A DNA stretch of 19,105 bases from Flavobacteriaceae bacterium (GCA_029245825.1 JAQWON010000028.1:1-19105); one strand, 5' to 3'. Counted from the first letter of the stretch, positions 1 to 7,771 are shown. Translations and numbers: made by a program. The notes: generated by a model not told the origin, from the sequence alone.

Positions 1-919
1 TCAAAATCCATAACCTGTTAGTTATGGGATGCTCAACTTGAATTCTTGTATTCATCTCCATAAAATAAAAATTCTCATTCTTATCGACCAAAAACTCAAC
101 CGTCCCTGCACCTTCATACTTAATATATTCTGCAGCTTTTACAGCTGCTGTCCCCATCTTTTCCCTTAATACGTCATTCATAAAAGGAGAAGGTGTCTCC
201 TCTGTTAATTTTTGATGTCTTCTTTGGATTGAACAATCCCTTTCAGATAAATGACAGGCTTTTCCATATGAATCTCCAACTATTTGAATTTCTATATGCC
301 TTGGCTCTTCAATAAGTTTTTCAATATACATCCCTTCACTTCCAAAGGAATTAGAGGCTTCTTGGCGAGCGCTTTCCCATGCCTTTTCAAGATCTTTCTG
401 TTTTAATACAACTCTCATTCCTTTTCCCCCTCCACCAGCAGTAGCCTTAAGCATTACTGGATATCCAATCTCTTTAGCTTCCTCTTTAGCACTTTCAAGT
501 GAATCTATAATTCCATCAGATCCAGGAACAGTTGGGACACCTGCTTTTTTCATTGTTTCTTTAGCCGCTGATTTGTCCCCCATTTTTTCAATCATTTCTG
601 AGGATGCTCCAATAAACTTAATTTTATGTTCTTCACAAACTTTCGAAAATTGTGGATTTTCAGATAAAAAACCATACCCTGGATGAATTGCATCAGCATT
701 TGTAATCTCTGCTGCAGCAATAATATTAGCCATTTTAAGGTAAGACTCAGAACTTCCGGGAGGGCCTATACAAACAGCTTCGTCAGCAAATCTTACATGC
801 AAACTTTCCTCATCTGCTGTGGAATAAACTGCAACCGTTTTTATACCCATCTCTTTACAAGTACGGATTAATCGCATAGCAATCTCCCCACGATTAGCAA
901 TCAATATTTTTTTAAACAT
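1..919 (-). CDS. accC: Biotin carboxylase subunit of acetyl-CoA carboxylase, partial (3' end outside window)
   Basis: AccC carboxylates the biotin on AccB using ATP and bicarbonate, the first half-reaction of acetyl-CoA carboxylase in fatty acid synthesis; it is cytosolic. From the ATG at 919, 306 codons are visible. The biotin carboxylase N-terminal fold begins KKILIANRGEIAMRLIRTC, followed by HPGYGFLSEN, the ATP-grasp glycine loop KATAGGGGKGMR, ERDCSIQRRHQK and the active-site block MEMNTRIQVEHP. The start lies 9 bases after the accB stop, so the two are one operon. After HPIT the reading frame gives NRLWIL, which does not fit the family. Reading one base out gives QVMDFD, which does. A base therefore appears to be missing near 17-19, either as a sequencing error or a real frameshift. 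Identity is certain; the state of the 3' end is not. Confidence 0.96.
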   Translation of the reverse strand, partial: MFKKILIANRGEIAMRLIRTCKEMGIKTVAVYSTADEESLHVRFADEAVCIGPPGSSESYLKMANIIAAAEITNADAIHPGYGFLSENPQFSKVCEEHKIKFIGASSEMIEKMGDKSAAKETMKKAGVPTVPGSDGIIDSLESAKEEAKEIGYPVMLKATAGGGGKGMRVVLKQKDLEKAWESARQEASNSFGSEGMYIEKLIEEPRHIEIQIVGDSYGKACHLSERDCSIQRRHQKLTEETPSPFMNDVLREKMGTAAVKAAEYIKYEGAGTVEFLVDKNENFYFMEMNTRIQVEHPITNRLWIL

Positions 920-928
920 TTCAAAAAA

Positions 929-1411
929 TTAAGATTTTTCAATCACGAACAATGGTTGTTCAAACTCAACAGGAGAGGCATCATCGACTAATACTTTTAA
1001 TACTTTGCCAGAAATATCCGATTCGATTTCATTGAAAAGTTTCATGGCTTCAATAACACATAGGACATCTCCTTCATTTATCATATCTCCAACTTCTACA
1101 AACAAATCTTTATCAGATGAAGGTTTCCTATAAAAAGTACCTATCATCGGAGATTTAATCGTAATTAAATTTTCGTCTAATTCAGTCTTTTCTTCAAGTT
1201 GATCTTCAAGAACATTTTGATTTATTGAATCTGCCTGCTCACTCTGAATTTGTTCTTGAATATTAATTTGGGAAGTTTCTATTGGCTGAATTGCCTTCGT
1301 TACAGAATCTGATTTAATAGTGATTTTAAAGTCTTTCCTTTCTATCTTGACTTCATTTACCTTAGCCTTTGCAACAAATTTAATAAGATTCTGAATTTCT
1401 TTTAAATCCAT
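929..1411 (-). CDS. accB: Biotin carboxyl carrier protein of acetyl-CoA carboxylase
   Basis: AccB carries the carboxybiotin between biotin carboxylase and the carboxyltransferase. It has 160 residues, normal for bacterial BCCP. The N-terminal helix (MDLKEIQNLIKFV) is followed by a Gln/Glu-rich flexible linker (about residues 40-80) and the biotinyl/lipoyl domain (about 82-158). The biotinylation motif CVIEAMKLFNEIE places the modified lysine at K124. The SPMIGTFYRKPS segment is the usual start of the domain. It stands directly before accC with a 9-base gap and 66 bases after rpmF. In many related flavobacteria fabH is remembered to lie between rpmF and accB; it is absent here. Confidence 0.97.
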   Translation of the reverse strand: MDLKEIQNLIKFVAKAKVNEVKIERKDFKITIKSDSVTKAIQPIETSQINIQEQIQSEQADSINQNVLEDQLEEKTELDENLITIKSPMIGTFYRKPSSDKDLFVEVGDMINEGDVLCVIEAMKLFNEIESDISGKVLKVLVDDASPVEFEQPLFVIEKS

Positions 1412-1477
1412 GTTTTATATTCTATAATAACAAAAGTAACATAGTTTTTATACCAAAACAAAATACTTAGAAGTGTA

Positions 1478-1678
1478 TTAATTCGTGTCGGCGTTTTCAG
1501 TATTATCAATAAGAACCCTCCCTCTGTAATATAATTTACCATCATGCCAGTGGGCTCTATGATAAAGATGATCTTCGCCAGTATTAGGACATGTTGCTAA
1601 TTGTTGATTTGAAGCTTTATAATGAGTTCTTCTCTTATCTCTTCTTGTTTTGGATATTTTTCTTTTTGGATGTGCCAT
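1478..1678 (-). CDS. rpmF: 50S ribosomal protein bL32
   Basis: A 66-residue basic protein beginning MAHPKRKISKTRRDKRRTHYK, the signature start of bL32, with the Bacteroidota-type tail (ATCPNTGEDHLYHRAHW...YYRGR). Only one cysteine remains of the zinc-ribbon set seen in some other phyla, which is normal for this group. It is a structural protein of the large ribosomal subunit. The ATG at 1678 lies 9 bases after the stop of the YceD-type gene, reproducing the widely conserved yceD-rpmF pair. Confidence 0.97.
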   Translation of the reverse strand: MAHPKRKISKTRRDKRRTHYKASNQQLATCPNTGEDHLYHRAHWHDGKLYYRGRVLIDNTENADTN

Positions 1679-1687
1679 TATAATATT

Positions 1688-2212
1688 TTATAATAAATCT
1701 TTTAATTTGATCCATCTAGGATCAATTTCTTTCTTTAATTTTTTTTTCTTCTTTGGTTGCAAATCTGTTAGTTTTTGAATTATTTCAGAATTTAAACTAC
1801 CATCTATAACTCCTGGATGAATTTTTTTTTGAGGTATTGCCAAAATTATTGTTTCATAAATATACTGTGAAATATCTATTTGACTACACCCATTTTGGAG
1901 TATTAATATTTCATCTCCATCATACTTTTCTATTTCTCCAAATTTAACAATAAGTCTAAAATCAGTTTTTAGATTATAATCAAAAGACTCTGTTGTCAAA
2001 TCGCATGATAATTTTACAAATCCATTAAAATCAAACTTAAGTGTTAAAATACTTGATTTCTTATCTAGAGTTACATTTAGATCTAATTTAGTATCAATGA
2101 AATCAAAAAAATTTAACTTCTCAAAGAACGAATTATCAATATTAAACTCAAAAAAATGAATGCCATCTTTTAATCCTCTGAAAGGGATCATATATTTTGA
2201 TGCCTTTTTCAT
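1688..2212 (-). CDS. YceD/DUF177 family protein
   Basis: A 174-residue cytosolic protein with no signal peptide. It fits the YceD (DUF177) family by its position immediately before rpmF, by the central LSCDLTTESFDY segment (the family's conserved cysteine region, here with a single Cys), by the ISQYIYETIILAIP helix and by a C-terminus ending DPRWIKLKDLL after a Lys-rich stretch. Family members are linked to 23S rRNA/large-subunit biogenesis in bacteria and plants, but a precise activity cannot be read from this sequence. The ATG at 2212 is clear. pdxA ends 28 bases upstream, so co-transcription from pdxA is likely. Confidence 0.88.
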   Translation of the reverse strand: MKKASKYMIPFRGLKDGIHFFEFNIDNSFFEKLNFFDFIDTKLDLNVTLDKKSSILTLKFDFNGFVKLSCDLTTESFDYNLKTDFRLIVKFGEIEKYDGDEILILQNGCSQIDISQYIYETIILAIPQKKIHPGVIDGSLNSEIIQKLTDLQPKKKKKLKKEIDPRWIKLKDLL

Positions 2213-2240
2213 CTTTTTAAAGTTTAGGAAGGCAAATTTA

Positions 2241-3284
2241 TTAAAAACTAAATTTTATTCCATCATTTCTATTCAGAAAAATTTTTCTAGCCATAAAAAA
2301 AGATTGTCTAAAAGAATTAGTTTTTGCTATTCCTTTTCCAGCAATATCATAGGCTGTCCCGTGATCTGGAGAAGTTCTTATTTTATCTAATCCAGCAGTA
2401 AAATTTATTCCCTCTCCAAATGATATTGTTTTAAAGGGGATAAGTCCTTGGTCGTGATACATCGCTAAAACCGCATCATGTTTTAAATACTGCTTCTTTC
2501 CAAAAAAAGCATCTGAAGAAAATGGTCCAGAAATATTTAATCCTTTCACAATAAAGTCTTTCACAACTGGTTTTATGATATTCTCTTCTTCATCTCCAAT
2601 ACATCCATTGTCACCTGCATGCGGATTTAATCCTAAAACTGCTATTTTTGGATCTTTAATTCCAAAATCAAATCTCAAAGTTTTTGACAATTGTTTAATT
2701 TTTTTTGTTAATCTTTCTTTCGATAAGACACTTGAAACCTTAGCTATGGGTATATGTTCAGTTAATAAAGCGATTTTAATTTGACTTGATACCATAATCA
2801 TCATAGCTTCTCCCTTTAGTTCTTGATTCAAATATTCTGTATGGCCCAAAAACTTGTAGCTCTGTCTCATAACAGTGCTTTTATCAAATGGTCCTGTTAG
2901 TAGTATGTCTACATCTCCGTTTTCCAAGGCCCCTGTTGCTTCTATAAAAGAATTCAAGGCAATTTTGCCAGAGATTTTTGATTGTTTGCCAAAAGATATT
3001 TTATAATTGTAATCAAATATCTCTTTAACATTTAATTTTTGACTGATTATTTGATCTATTTTGCCAATAGAATTAAACTCAGTATTTAATTTAAAATGTT
3101 TTTTTTGATCTGAAAGAATTCTTATGGATGAGAAAACAATAGGTGTAAAAAATTCAAAAATATCTTCATCTTCAAAAATTTTTAGAATAATCTCTATTCC
3201 TATTCCATTGGGGTCTCCAGTTGAAATTCCAACTTTAATCTTCTGATGACCTTTAATTTGATTCAAATTATTATAATTTTGCAA
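2241..3284 (-). CDS. pdxA: 4-hydroxythreonine-4-phosphate dehydrogenase
   Basis: PdxA oxidises 4-phosphohydroxy-L-threonine with NAD(P)+, leading to the 3-amino-2-oxopropyl phosphate condensed by PdxJ in pyridoxal phosphate synthesis. About 347 residues, normal length. Family blocks in order: VGISTGDPNGIGIE (18-31), LLTGPFDK, GHTEYL, LNPHAGDNG, MYHDQGLIPFK and GLDKIRTSPDHGTA. The three metal-binding histidines fall at about H148, H222 and H277 when counted from the TTG. No ATG exists in frame: an upstream TGA at 3296-3294 leaves TTG at 3284 or TTG at 3266 as the only usual starts. The first leaves 21 bases to the divergent ribE start. Confidence 0.96.
   Translation of the reverse strand: MQNYNNLNQIKGHQKIKVGISTGDPNGIGIEIILKIFEDEDIFEFFTPIVFSSIRILSDQKKHFKLNTEFNSIGKIDQIISQKLNVKEIFDYNYKISFGKQSKISGKIALNSFIEATGALENGDVDILLTGPFDKSTVMRQSYKFLGHTEYLNQELKGEAMMIMVSSQIKIALLTEHIPIAKVSSVLSKERLTKKIKQLSKTLRFDFGIKDPKIAVLGLNPHAGDNGCIGDEEENIIKPVVKDFIVKGLNISGPFSSDAFFGKKQYLKHDAVLAMYHDQGLIPFKTISFGEGINFTAGLDKIRTSPDHGTAYDIAGKGIAKTNSFRQSFFMARKIFLNRNDGIKFSF
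3274..3281 (+). promoter_or_regulatory. Candidate Bacteroidota -7 box for ribE
   Basis: The octamer TAATTTTG matches the Bacteroidota -7 consensus TAnnTTTG and lies 24 bases before the ribE ATG, giving a short leader. No convincing -33 TTG is found at the usual spacing. The box would sit inside the first codons of the divergent pdxA. In AT-rich DNA this match could be chance. Confidence 0.3.
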
Positions 3285-3305
3285 TAAAAATAGTCAATTT
3301 CATTC

Positions 3306-3890
3306 ATGTTTACGGGAATAATAGAAACGCTTGGAAAAGTTATAGAAATTGAGGAAAAAAATGGAAATCTTGATCTCTCCATCAAAAGTTCAATCTCTAA
3401 TGAGCTGAAAATAGGGCAAAGTATAGCTCATAATGGAATTTGCCTAACTGTTGTGGCTTTTTCAGATTTATTTCACAAGGTTACAGCTGTAGAAGAATCC
3501 TTAATGAAATCTACATTAGGCAGCTTAAATATTGATGACGTTGTCAATCTTGAAAGATCTCTTAAGTCAAATTCAAGATTGGATGGGCATTTTGTTCAAG
3601 GTCATGTAGATCAAATTGCGGAATGTAAAAGTGTTGTTAAAAAAGATGGGAGTTGGGTTTTTTCTTTTGCGTATGATCCAATAAAAAAAAATATGACAGT
3701 TGAAAAAGGTTCAATAAGTGTTGATGGCGTTAGTCTTACCGTCATCAATTCAAAAAAAAACAGCTTTTCTGTTTCAATAATTCCACACACTTTTGAAAAC
3801 ACAACATTTAAAAGTATTCTAAAAGGGGCCAGGGTAAATCTTGAATTTGATATTATAGGAAAATACATCAGTAAATTATCGCAAATTTAA
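3306..3890 (+). CDS. ribE: Riboflavin synthase, alpha subunit
   Basis: This enzyme dismutates two 6,7-dimethyl-8-ribityllumazine molecules into riboflavin and a pyrimidinedione, the last step of riboflavin synthesis. The 194 residues contain two lumazine-binding repeats: the first starts MFTGIIETLGKV and contains NGICLTV (43-49); the second follows GHFVQGHVD (94-102) and contains VDGVSLTVI and IIPHTFENTTF. The duplicated layout and length are standard. The ATG is clear. The gene is divergent from pdxA with almost no intergenic space and precedes the antiporter by 62 bases. Confidence 0.96.
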   Translation: MFTGIIETLGKVIEIEEKNGNLDLSIKSSISNELKIGQSIAHNGICLTVVAFSDLFHKVTAVEESLMKSTLGSLNIDDVVNLERSLKSNSRLDGHFVQGHVDQIAECKSVVKKDGSWVFSFAYDPIKKNMTVEKGSISVDGVSLTVINSKKNSFSVSIIPHTFENTTFKSILKGARVNLEFDIIGKYISKLSQI

Positions 3891-3952
3891 TTTTCAGCAG
3901 CCACATTTTAGATTAATTTACTATATTTAGCCAAGAGTAGAGAAATACTATT

Positions 3953-5230
3953 ATGGATATATTAGAACTGTCTACTGTCTTGCTTTTATTAGCCTCGGTT
4001 TTTTCAATTATCAATTTGCGATTTCTGAAATTACCCCAAACAATTGGGTTAATGATACTTGCCATTGCCCTGTCTTTTGTTGTTCTAATCGTTGGATTAA
4101 TATTTCCAGAATTTTTAGCAGCGGCAAGCTCTTTAACTAAACAGTTTGATTTTGACTTGCTTCTTATTAATGTAATGTTGCCCTTTCTTCTATTTGCTGG
4201 CGCAATTAGTATTGATGTTCATGAACTTCTTAAAGATAAACTTACAATATTACTTTTAGCCAGTTTTGGTGTTGTATTCTCAACTTTTGCTGTTGGAACT
4301 GGAACGTATTGGCTAATTCAACAATCCTTCCTGGGGTTATCTGATCTTGGTCTTAGCTATGTTGACTGTCTGCTTTTTGGAGCATTGATCGCTCCCACAG
4401 ATCCAATTGCTGTCCTTGCTATGGTAAAAAAAATGAATCTGTCAACTACAGCTGAAACAAGGATAGCTGGTGAATCTCTATTTAATGATGGTATTGGTGT
4501 TGTTATTTTTTTAACTCTATTAAATGTAAAAATTGAGGGAATAGAAAATATTACTGCACAAAGCGTAAGCATTCTTTTTGCAACGGAGGTAATAGGAGGT
4601 ATAATATTAGGTAGTGGCTTAGGTTACCTTGGACTAAAACTTTTGAGATATATAGAAAATGAATTCGTTGAACTTGAAGTAATAATTACACTTGCATTAG
4701 TTTTACTCGTATCTGTTGTAGCGAATAAATTTCATTTTTCAGGTCCCCTTGGAGTTGTAATGCTTGGGCTGTTTTTAAATAAAAATATAGATACAGATGA
4801 TAAAGCCGAAGGGGTTCAAAAAGCGATGGGTGATTATGTGTATAAATTTTGGCATTTGCTAGATGAAACGTTAAACGCTATTCTATTCATCCTTATAGGA
4901 TTAGAAATTATTTCTGTTTTTGAAACATTTCATCCAGTATATATAATTGTGTCACTGATGATTATTTTATTAGTTGTTTCCTCTCGTTGGATGGGCGTTT
5001 TTATCCCAATCAAAATACTTTCATTAAAGAAAAACTTTGAGAAAAATACTGCGCTAATCATAACTTGGGGTGGGTTACGTGGTGGTCTTAGTATTGCTCT
5101 TGCCTTAAACCTGCCTGATTCTATTGGAGAAGGTAAATCTCTTATTCTCTTCCTAACGTATGGAGTAGTTCTTTTCACTATTCTAGTTCAAGGACTGACA
5201 CTTGAAAAGATTGTTAAAAGAGGAGAATAG
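3953..5230 (+). CDS. CPA1-family Na+/H+ antiporter (NhaP/NHE type)
   Basis: An inner-membrane cation:proton antiporter of 425 residues with about 12 hydrophobic segments, the typical size and layout of CPA1 exchangers. Diagnostic residues: PTDPIAVLAMVKK (T149-D150-P151) and GESLFNDGIGVVIF with the Asn-Asp pair at 178-179, which marks the electroneutral CPA1 type, then WGGLRGGLSIALAL near the C-terminus. It probably exports Na+ (or K+) in exchange for protons, useful in a marine habitat. There is no regulatory C-terminal tail. A few bases separate it from the following glycosyltransferase frame, so the two may share a transcript, but a functional link is not implied. Confidence 0.92.
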   Translation: MDILELSTVLLLLASVFSIINLRFLKLPQTIGLMILAIALSFVVLIVGLIFPEFLAAASSLTKQFDFDLLLINVMLPFLLFAGAISIDVHELLKDKLTILLLASFGVVFSTFAVGTGTYWLIQQSFLGLSDLGLSYVDCLLFGALIAPTDPIAVLAMVKKMNLSTTAETRIAGESLFNDGIGVVIFLTLLNVKIEGIENITAQSVSILFATEVIGGIILGSGLGYLGLKLLRYIENEFVELEVIITLALVLLVSVVANKFHFSGPLGVVMLGLFLNKNIDTDDKAEGVQKAMGDYVYKFWHLLDETLNAILFILIGLEIISVFETFHPVYIIVSLMIILLVVSSRWMGVFIPIKILSLKKNFEKNTALIITWGGLRGGLSIALALNLPDSIGEGKSLILFLTYGVVLFTILVQGLTLEKIVKRGE

Positions 5231-5270
5231 TCAAAGCTAAAATTGTGTTGTCAAATATTTAAACTTTTCA

Positions 5271-6002
5271 ATCATCAAAGAATTAGCTATTGTTATTCCT
5301 TGCTATAATGAATCTGATAGAATTAAACATTCAGTATATAATCAATGTCTTATTTCAAATAAATCAGTTTCAATTATTTTTGTAAATGATGGATCTACTG
5401 ATACCACTCAAAAAGAAATTGAAAAATTAGAAAAAAAATTTCCCTCACAAGTTGAAGTAATAAAGCTTGAGAAAAATTATGGCAAAGGGGAAGCTGTTAG
5501 AAAAGGATTTTTACATTCATCAAAAAATAGCTTCAAAAAAATTGCGTTTTTAGATGCAGACCTATCAACAGATTTAGGCGAATGTATTTCTCTTTCAAAA
5601 CAAATTAAAGGGAAAATAGCTTTTGTTTTTGGATCTAGAATCTTGAAAATTGACAATAATATAAAGCGTAAATGGCACCGTTTCTTTTTCGGTAGAATAA
5701 TAGCAACTTTTATATCCAAAATTTTAGGAATTTCTGTTTATGATACCCAATGCGGGTGTAAAATTTTCTCCTCTGATCTTTCAAAAAAACTTTTTTGTTC
5801 ACCATTCATTTCAAAATGGTTATTTGATGTTGAACTATTTTTTAGGGTGATTTCTATATATGGAAAAGAAAATTTAAAATATCATGTTCGAGAAATCCCC
5901 TTATCACGTTGGATAGATACAAGTGATTCACGTGTGAAAATAACCTACTTTTTTAAACTCTGGATTGATTTATACAAAATTTCAAAAAAATACAATCGGT
6001 GA
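5271..6002 (+). CDS. Family 2 glycosyltransferase, dolichyl/undecaprenyl-phosphate sugar synthase type (start uncertain)
   Basis: A GT2 enzyme of about 243 residues resembling ALG5/GtrB-type polyprenyl-phosphate hexose synthases, which move a sugar from a nucleotide donor to a lipid phosphate. Motifs: LAIVIPCYNES, IFVNDGSTDTT, NYGKGEAVRKG, the metal-binding FLDADLST, VFGSRI, and the family signature DTQCGCKIF. Unusually, the frame is open from 5241 but has no ATG, GTG or TTG before 5643, which is far inside the conserved fold. The coordinate given uses an ATC at 5271. A GTG at 5245 would become the start if one T were missing in the TTT at 5258-5260. The stop overlaps the next start by four bases, so the two are translationally coupled. 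Confidence 0.85.
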   Translation: MIKELAIVIPCYNESDRIKHSVYNQCLISNKSVSIIFVNDGSTDTTQKEIEKLEKKFPSQVEVIKLEKNYGKGEAVRKGFLHSSKNSFKKIAFLDADLSTDLGECISLSKQIKGKIAFVFGSRILKIDNNIKRKWHRFFFGRIIATFISKILGISVYDTQCGCKIFSSDLSKKLFCSPFISKWLFDVELFFRVISIYGKENLKYHVREIPLSRWIDTSDSRVKITYFFKLWIDLYKISKKYNR

Positions 6003-7378
6003 AAAAAAAATATTCATACTTAACCTTTTTTTTCTTATTAGTAATTATAAGAGGGTTTTTCAATTTTATAACCCCCCTTACAGACAAAACAGAAGCTAGA
6101 TACAGTGAAATAGCAAGATTAATGAGTGAAACGGGCAATTGGATTGTTCCACAAATAGATTATGGAATTCCTTTTTGGGCTAAACCTCCGTTGTCGACTT
6201 GGCTCTCTGCAATGTCTATATCTATATTTGGTGAAAATGAGTTTTTCGTTAGACTCCCTTCCCTTGTTTTAAGTTTATTAATGGCTTTTTTCATTTCTAA
6301 ATATATTGCTAACAAAAAACTCCCTTTTTTTCTTCCTTGTTTGATTCTTTTTTCTCTGCCAGAATTTTTTCTTCATGCAGGTGTTGTTTCAACTGACATT
6401 TCACTCTCATTTTCAATAATGCTCATAATGATTTCTTTTTGGGAAATTTCAAAAAAAACATCTTTTATGTGGGAATTTCTATTTGTAGTTGGCGTAGGAA
6501 TGGGGCTACTCTCAAAAGGCCCTATTTCAATTATTCTAACATTCCCTCCATTATTCATTTGGGGATTAAGATTTAAGTTGCCAATTAAAAAACTTTTTAG
6601 AATTTCATGGCTTTTTGGTCTTCTTGTTTCCCTCCCCTGGTATTTTTTGGTAGAAAAAAATTCTCCTGGATTCACAAATTATTTTATAATTGGAGAACAT
6701 TTTCTCCGATTCATTGATTCTTCATGGACTGGAGATAAATATGGATTCCCTAAACAACAACCTCTTGGGATTATATGGGTTTTTCTTATTCTTGGAACAG
6801 TCCCATGGATTTTTTCTTTACTTAAAAAATTAATAAAAAAATATAGCTCTATTTGGGGAAACAAATGGGAATTTTTCCTCTGGTCTTGGTTGCTTTGGAC
6901 TCCTATCTTTTTTACAATCTCCAAAAGTCTTATCCACACCTATATTATGCCAGTTATGGTCCCCGTTACCCTATTAGTGTGTTGTTATTGGGAGACTTTA
7001 AAATTTAAAAATTTTCAATTAGGGTTTTCCATTTTTATTCCAATTTTACTCTTAATAAGTTATTCTTTTAAAGACATAAGAGAACTTGTTGAAAATAAAT
7101 CTGATAAAATTCTCGTCGAAAAATCAACTAGTCGTTTTGCCCCTATATATTCATTAAAAGTTAAAAGTTATTCTTCCCAGTTTTATTCAAAAGGGAAAAT
7201 AAAAAAAATAGATTACGAAGAATTAGAAAAGTTAATTAAAGAAAATAATTCATTTTTTATTATTATTAAAGAAAATAAGATTAATAGTGTTGCGCTAGAG
7301 ACAAAAAATAAGCTTATAAACGTCCATAAAAGATCTGGCAAAAGTTTATACTCCTACAATGTTTCATCTAAAAAATAG
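5999..7378 (+). CDS. ArnT/GT83-like membrane glycosyltransferase
   Basis: A 459-residue polytopic inner-membrane protein of the PMT/ArnT superfamily, which takes a sugar from a polyprenyl-phosphate carrier and attaches it to a periplasmic acceptor such as lipid A or another glycolipid or protein. The first periplasmic loop carries the signature TDKTEARYSEIARLM (28-42) with the acidic residue region used in catalysis, then GNWIVPQIDYGIPFWAKPPLSTW. About ten hydrophobic helices follow, and the Lys-rich C-terminal ~90 residues form a soluble tail. The GTG start at 5999 overlaps the preceding GT2 stop (GTGA), so carrier-sugar synthesis and transfer are coupled. The sugar and acceptor are not readable. 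Confidence 0.87.
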   Translation: MKKKYSYLTFFFLLVIIRGFFNFITPLTDKTEARYSEIARLMSETGNWIVPQIDYGIPFWAKPPLSTWLSAMSISIFGENEFFVRLPSLVLSLLMAFFISKYIANKKLPFFLPCLILFSLPEFFLHAGVVSTDISLSFSIMLIMISFWEISKKTSFMWEFLFVVGVGMGLLSKGPISIILTFPPLFIWGLRFKLPIKKLFRISWLFGLLVSLPWYFLVEKNSPGFTNYFIIGEHFLRFIDSSWTGDKYGFPKQQPLGIIWVFLILGTVPWIFSLLKKLIKKYSSIWGNKWEFFLWSWLLWTPIFFTISKSLIHTYIMPVMVPVTLLVCCYWETLKFKNFQLGFSIFIPILLLISYSFKDIRELVENKSDKILVEKSTSRFAPIYSLKVKSYSSQFYSKGKIKKIDYEELEKLIKENNSFFIIIKENKINSVALETKNKLINVHKRSGKSLYSYNVSSKK

Positions 7379-7398
7379 TTGATTAAATTTGTGCGTAA

Positions 7399-7731
7399 TT
7401 AATATAGGAGATACTTCTTTGAATTATTTCTCCACCCGGCCTGAGAACGATATTCAACAAAATAAATTTTCAAATCAGCTTGAGAAGAGTAATCAACGAA
7501 ATAAATCTTTTTATCTGACTGAGTTGAATAATCAACAAAAAACCATAATCCTTCATTCCCTCTCACCTGTGAAGAATAATCAACCTTATAAACTTTAAGA
7601 TCAGCCTGGGAAGCATAATCAACAACATATACTTTAACGTCAGCTTGAGACTGATAATCAACAGAATACATTTTTTGAGAATAAGCTATGCTTGAGTAAA
7701 GAAAAGCGATAAATAATATTTTTTTCATCAT
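7399..7731 (-). CDS. Small secreted protein of six VDYxSQAD repeats (DUF6150-like)
   Basis: A 110-residue protein with an N-terminal signal peptide (MMKKILFIAFLYSSIAYSQ; cleavage likely after S18) and then almost nothing but six degenerate 12-17 residue repeats of the pattern (V/I)Y(x)VDYxSQADLK. Repeat three is longer (SQVRGNEGLW) and the last ends SQAGWRNNSKKYLLY. The alternating hydrophobic and polar residues suggest beta strands, one per repeat. I recall similar proteins as DUF6150 in Bacteroidota, with no known function. ATG codons at 7731 and 7728 are both possible starts. It is convergent with the ArnT-like gene (20 bases) and lies downstream of the CDGSH gene. Confidence 0.85.
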   Translation of the reverse strand: MMKKILFIAFLYSSIAYSQKMYSVDYQSQADVKVYVVDYASQADLKVYKVDYSSQVRGNEGLWFFVDYSTQSDKKIYFVDYSSQADLKIYFVEYRSQAGWRNNSKKYLLY

Positions 7732-7747
7732 GTAGCCTGTTTATAAT

Positions 7748-7768
7748 AAAAAAGGCAAAAACCATGCC
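7748..7768 (-). terminator. Weak candidate terminator after the CDGSH gene
   Basis: Read on the minus strand, GGCA and TGCC form a 4-bp stem around a 7-base loop, followed directly by six T, just past the CDGSH stop and before the repeat-protein gene. The stem is short, so it could leak or be chance. Confidence 0.3.
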
Positions 7769-7771
7769 GGC

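Noticed and set aside
2160..2390. Plus-strand open frame across the yceD/pdxA junction
   Set aside because: It covers two genes well supported on the other strand and shows no protein features.
4930..5178. Minus-strand open frame opposite the antiporter
   Set aside because: It lies wholly over conserved antiporter codons, has no recognisable domain and no independent signals; a shadow of the real gene.
6373..6939. Two minus-strand open frames opposite the ArnT-like gene
   Set aside because: Low-complexity shadows of the transmembrane-coding frame with no family resemblance.
7389..7598. Plus-strand Asn/Gln-rich open frame
   Set aside because: It is the reverse complement of the VDYxSQAD repeat gene; its composition follows from those repeats.
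7430..7670. Short repeats resembling a CRISPR array
   Set aside because: The recurring TAATCAAC units are codon-level repeats of the VDY protein in frame, without spacers of uniform length.
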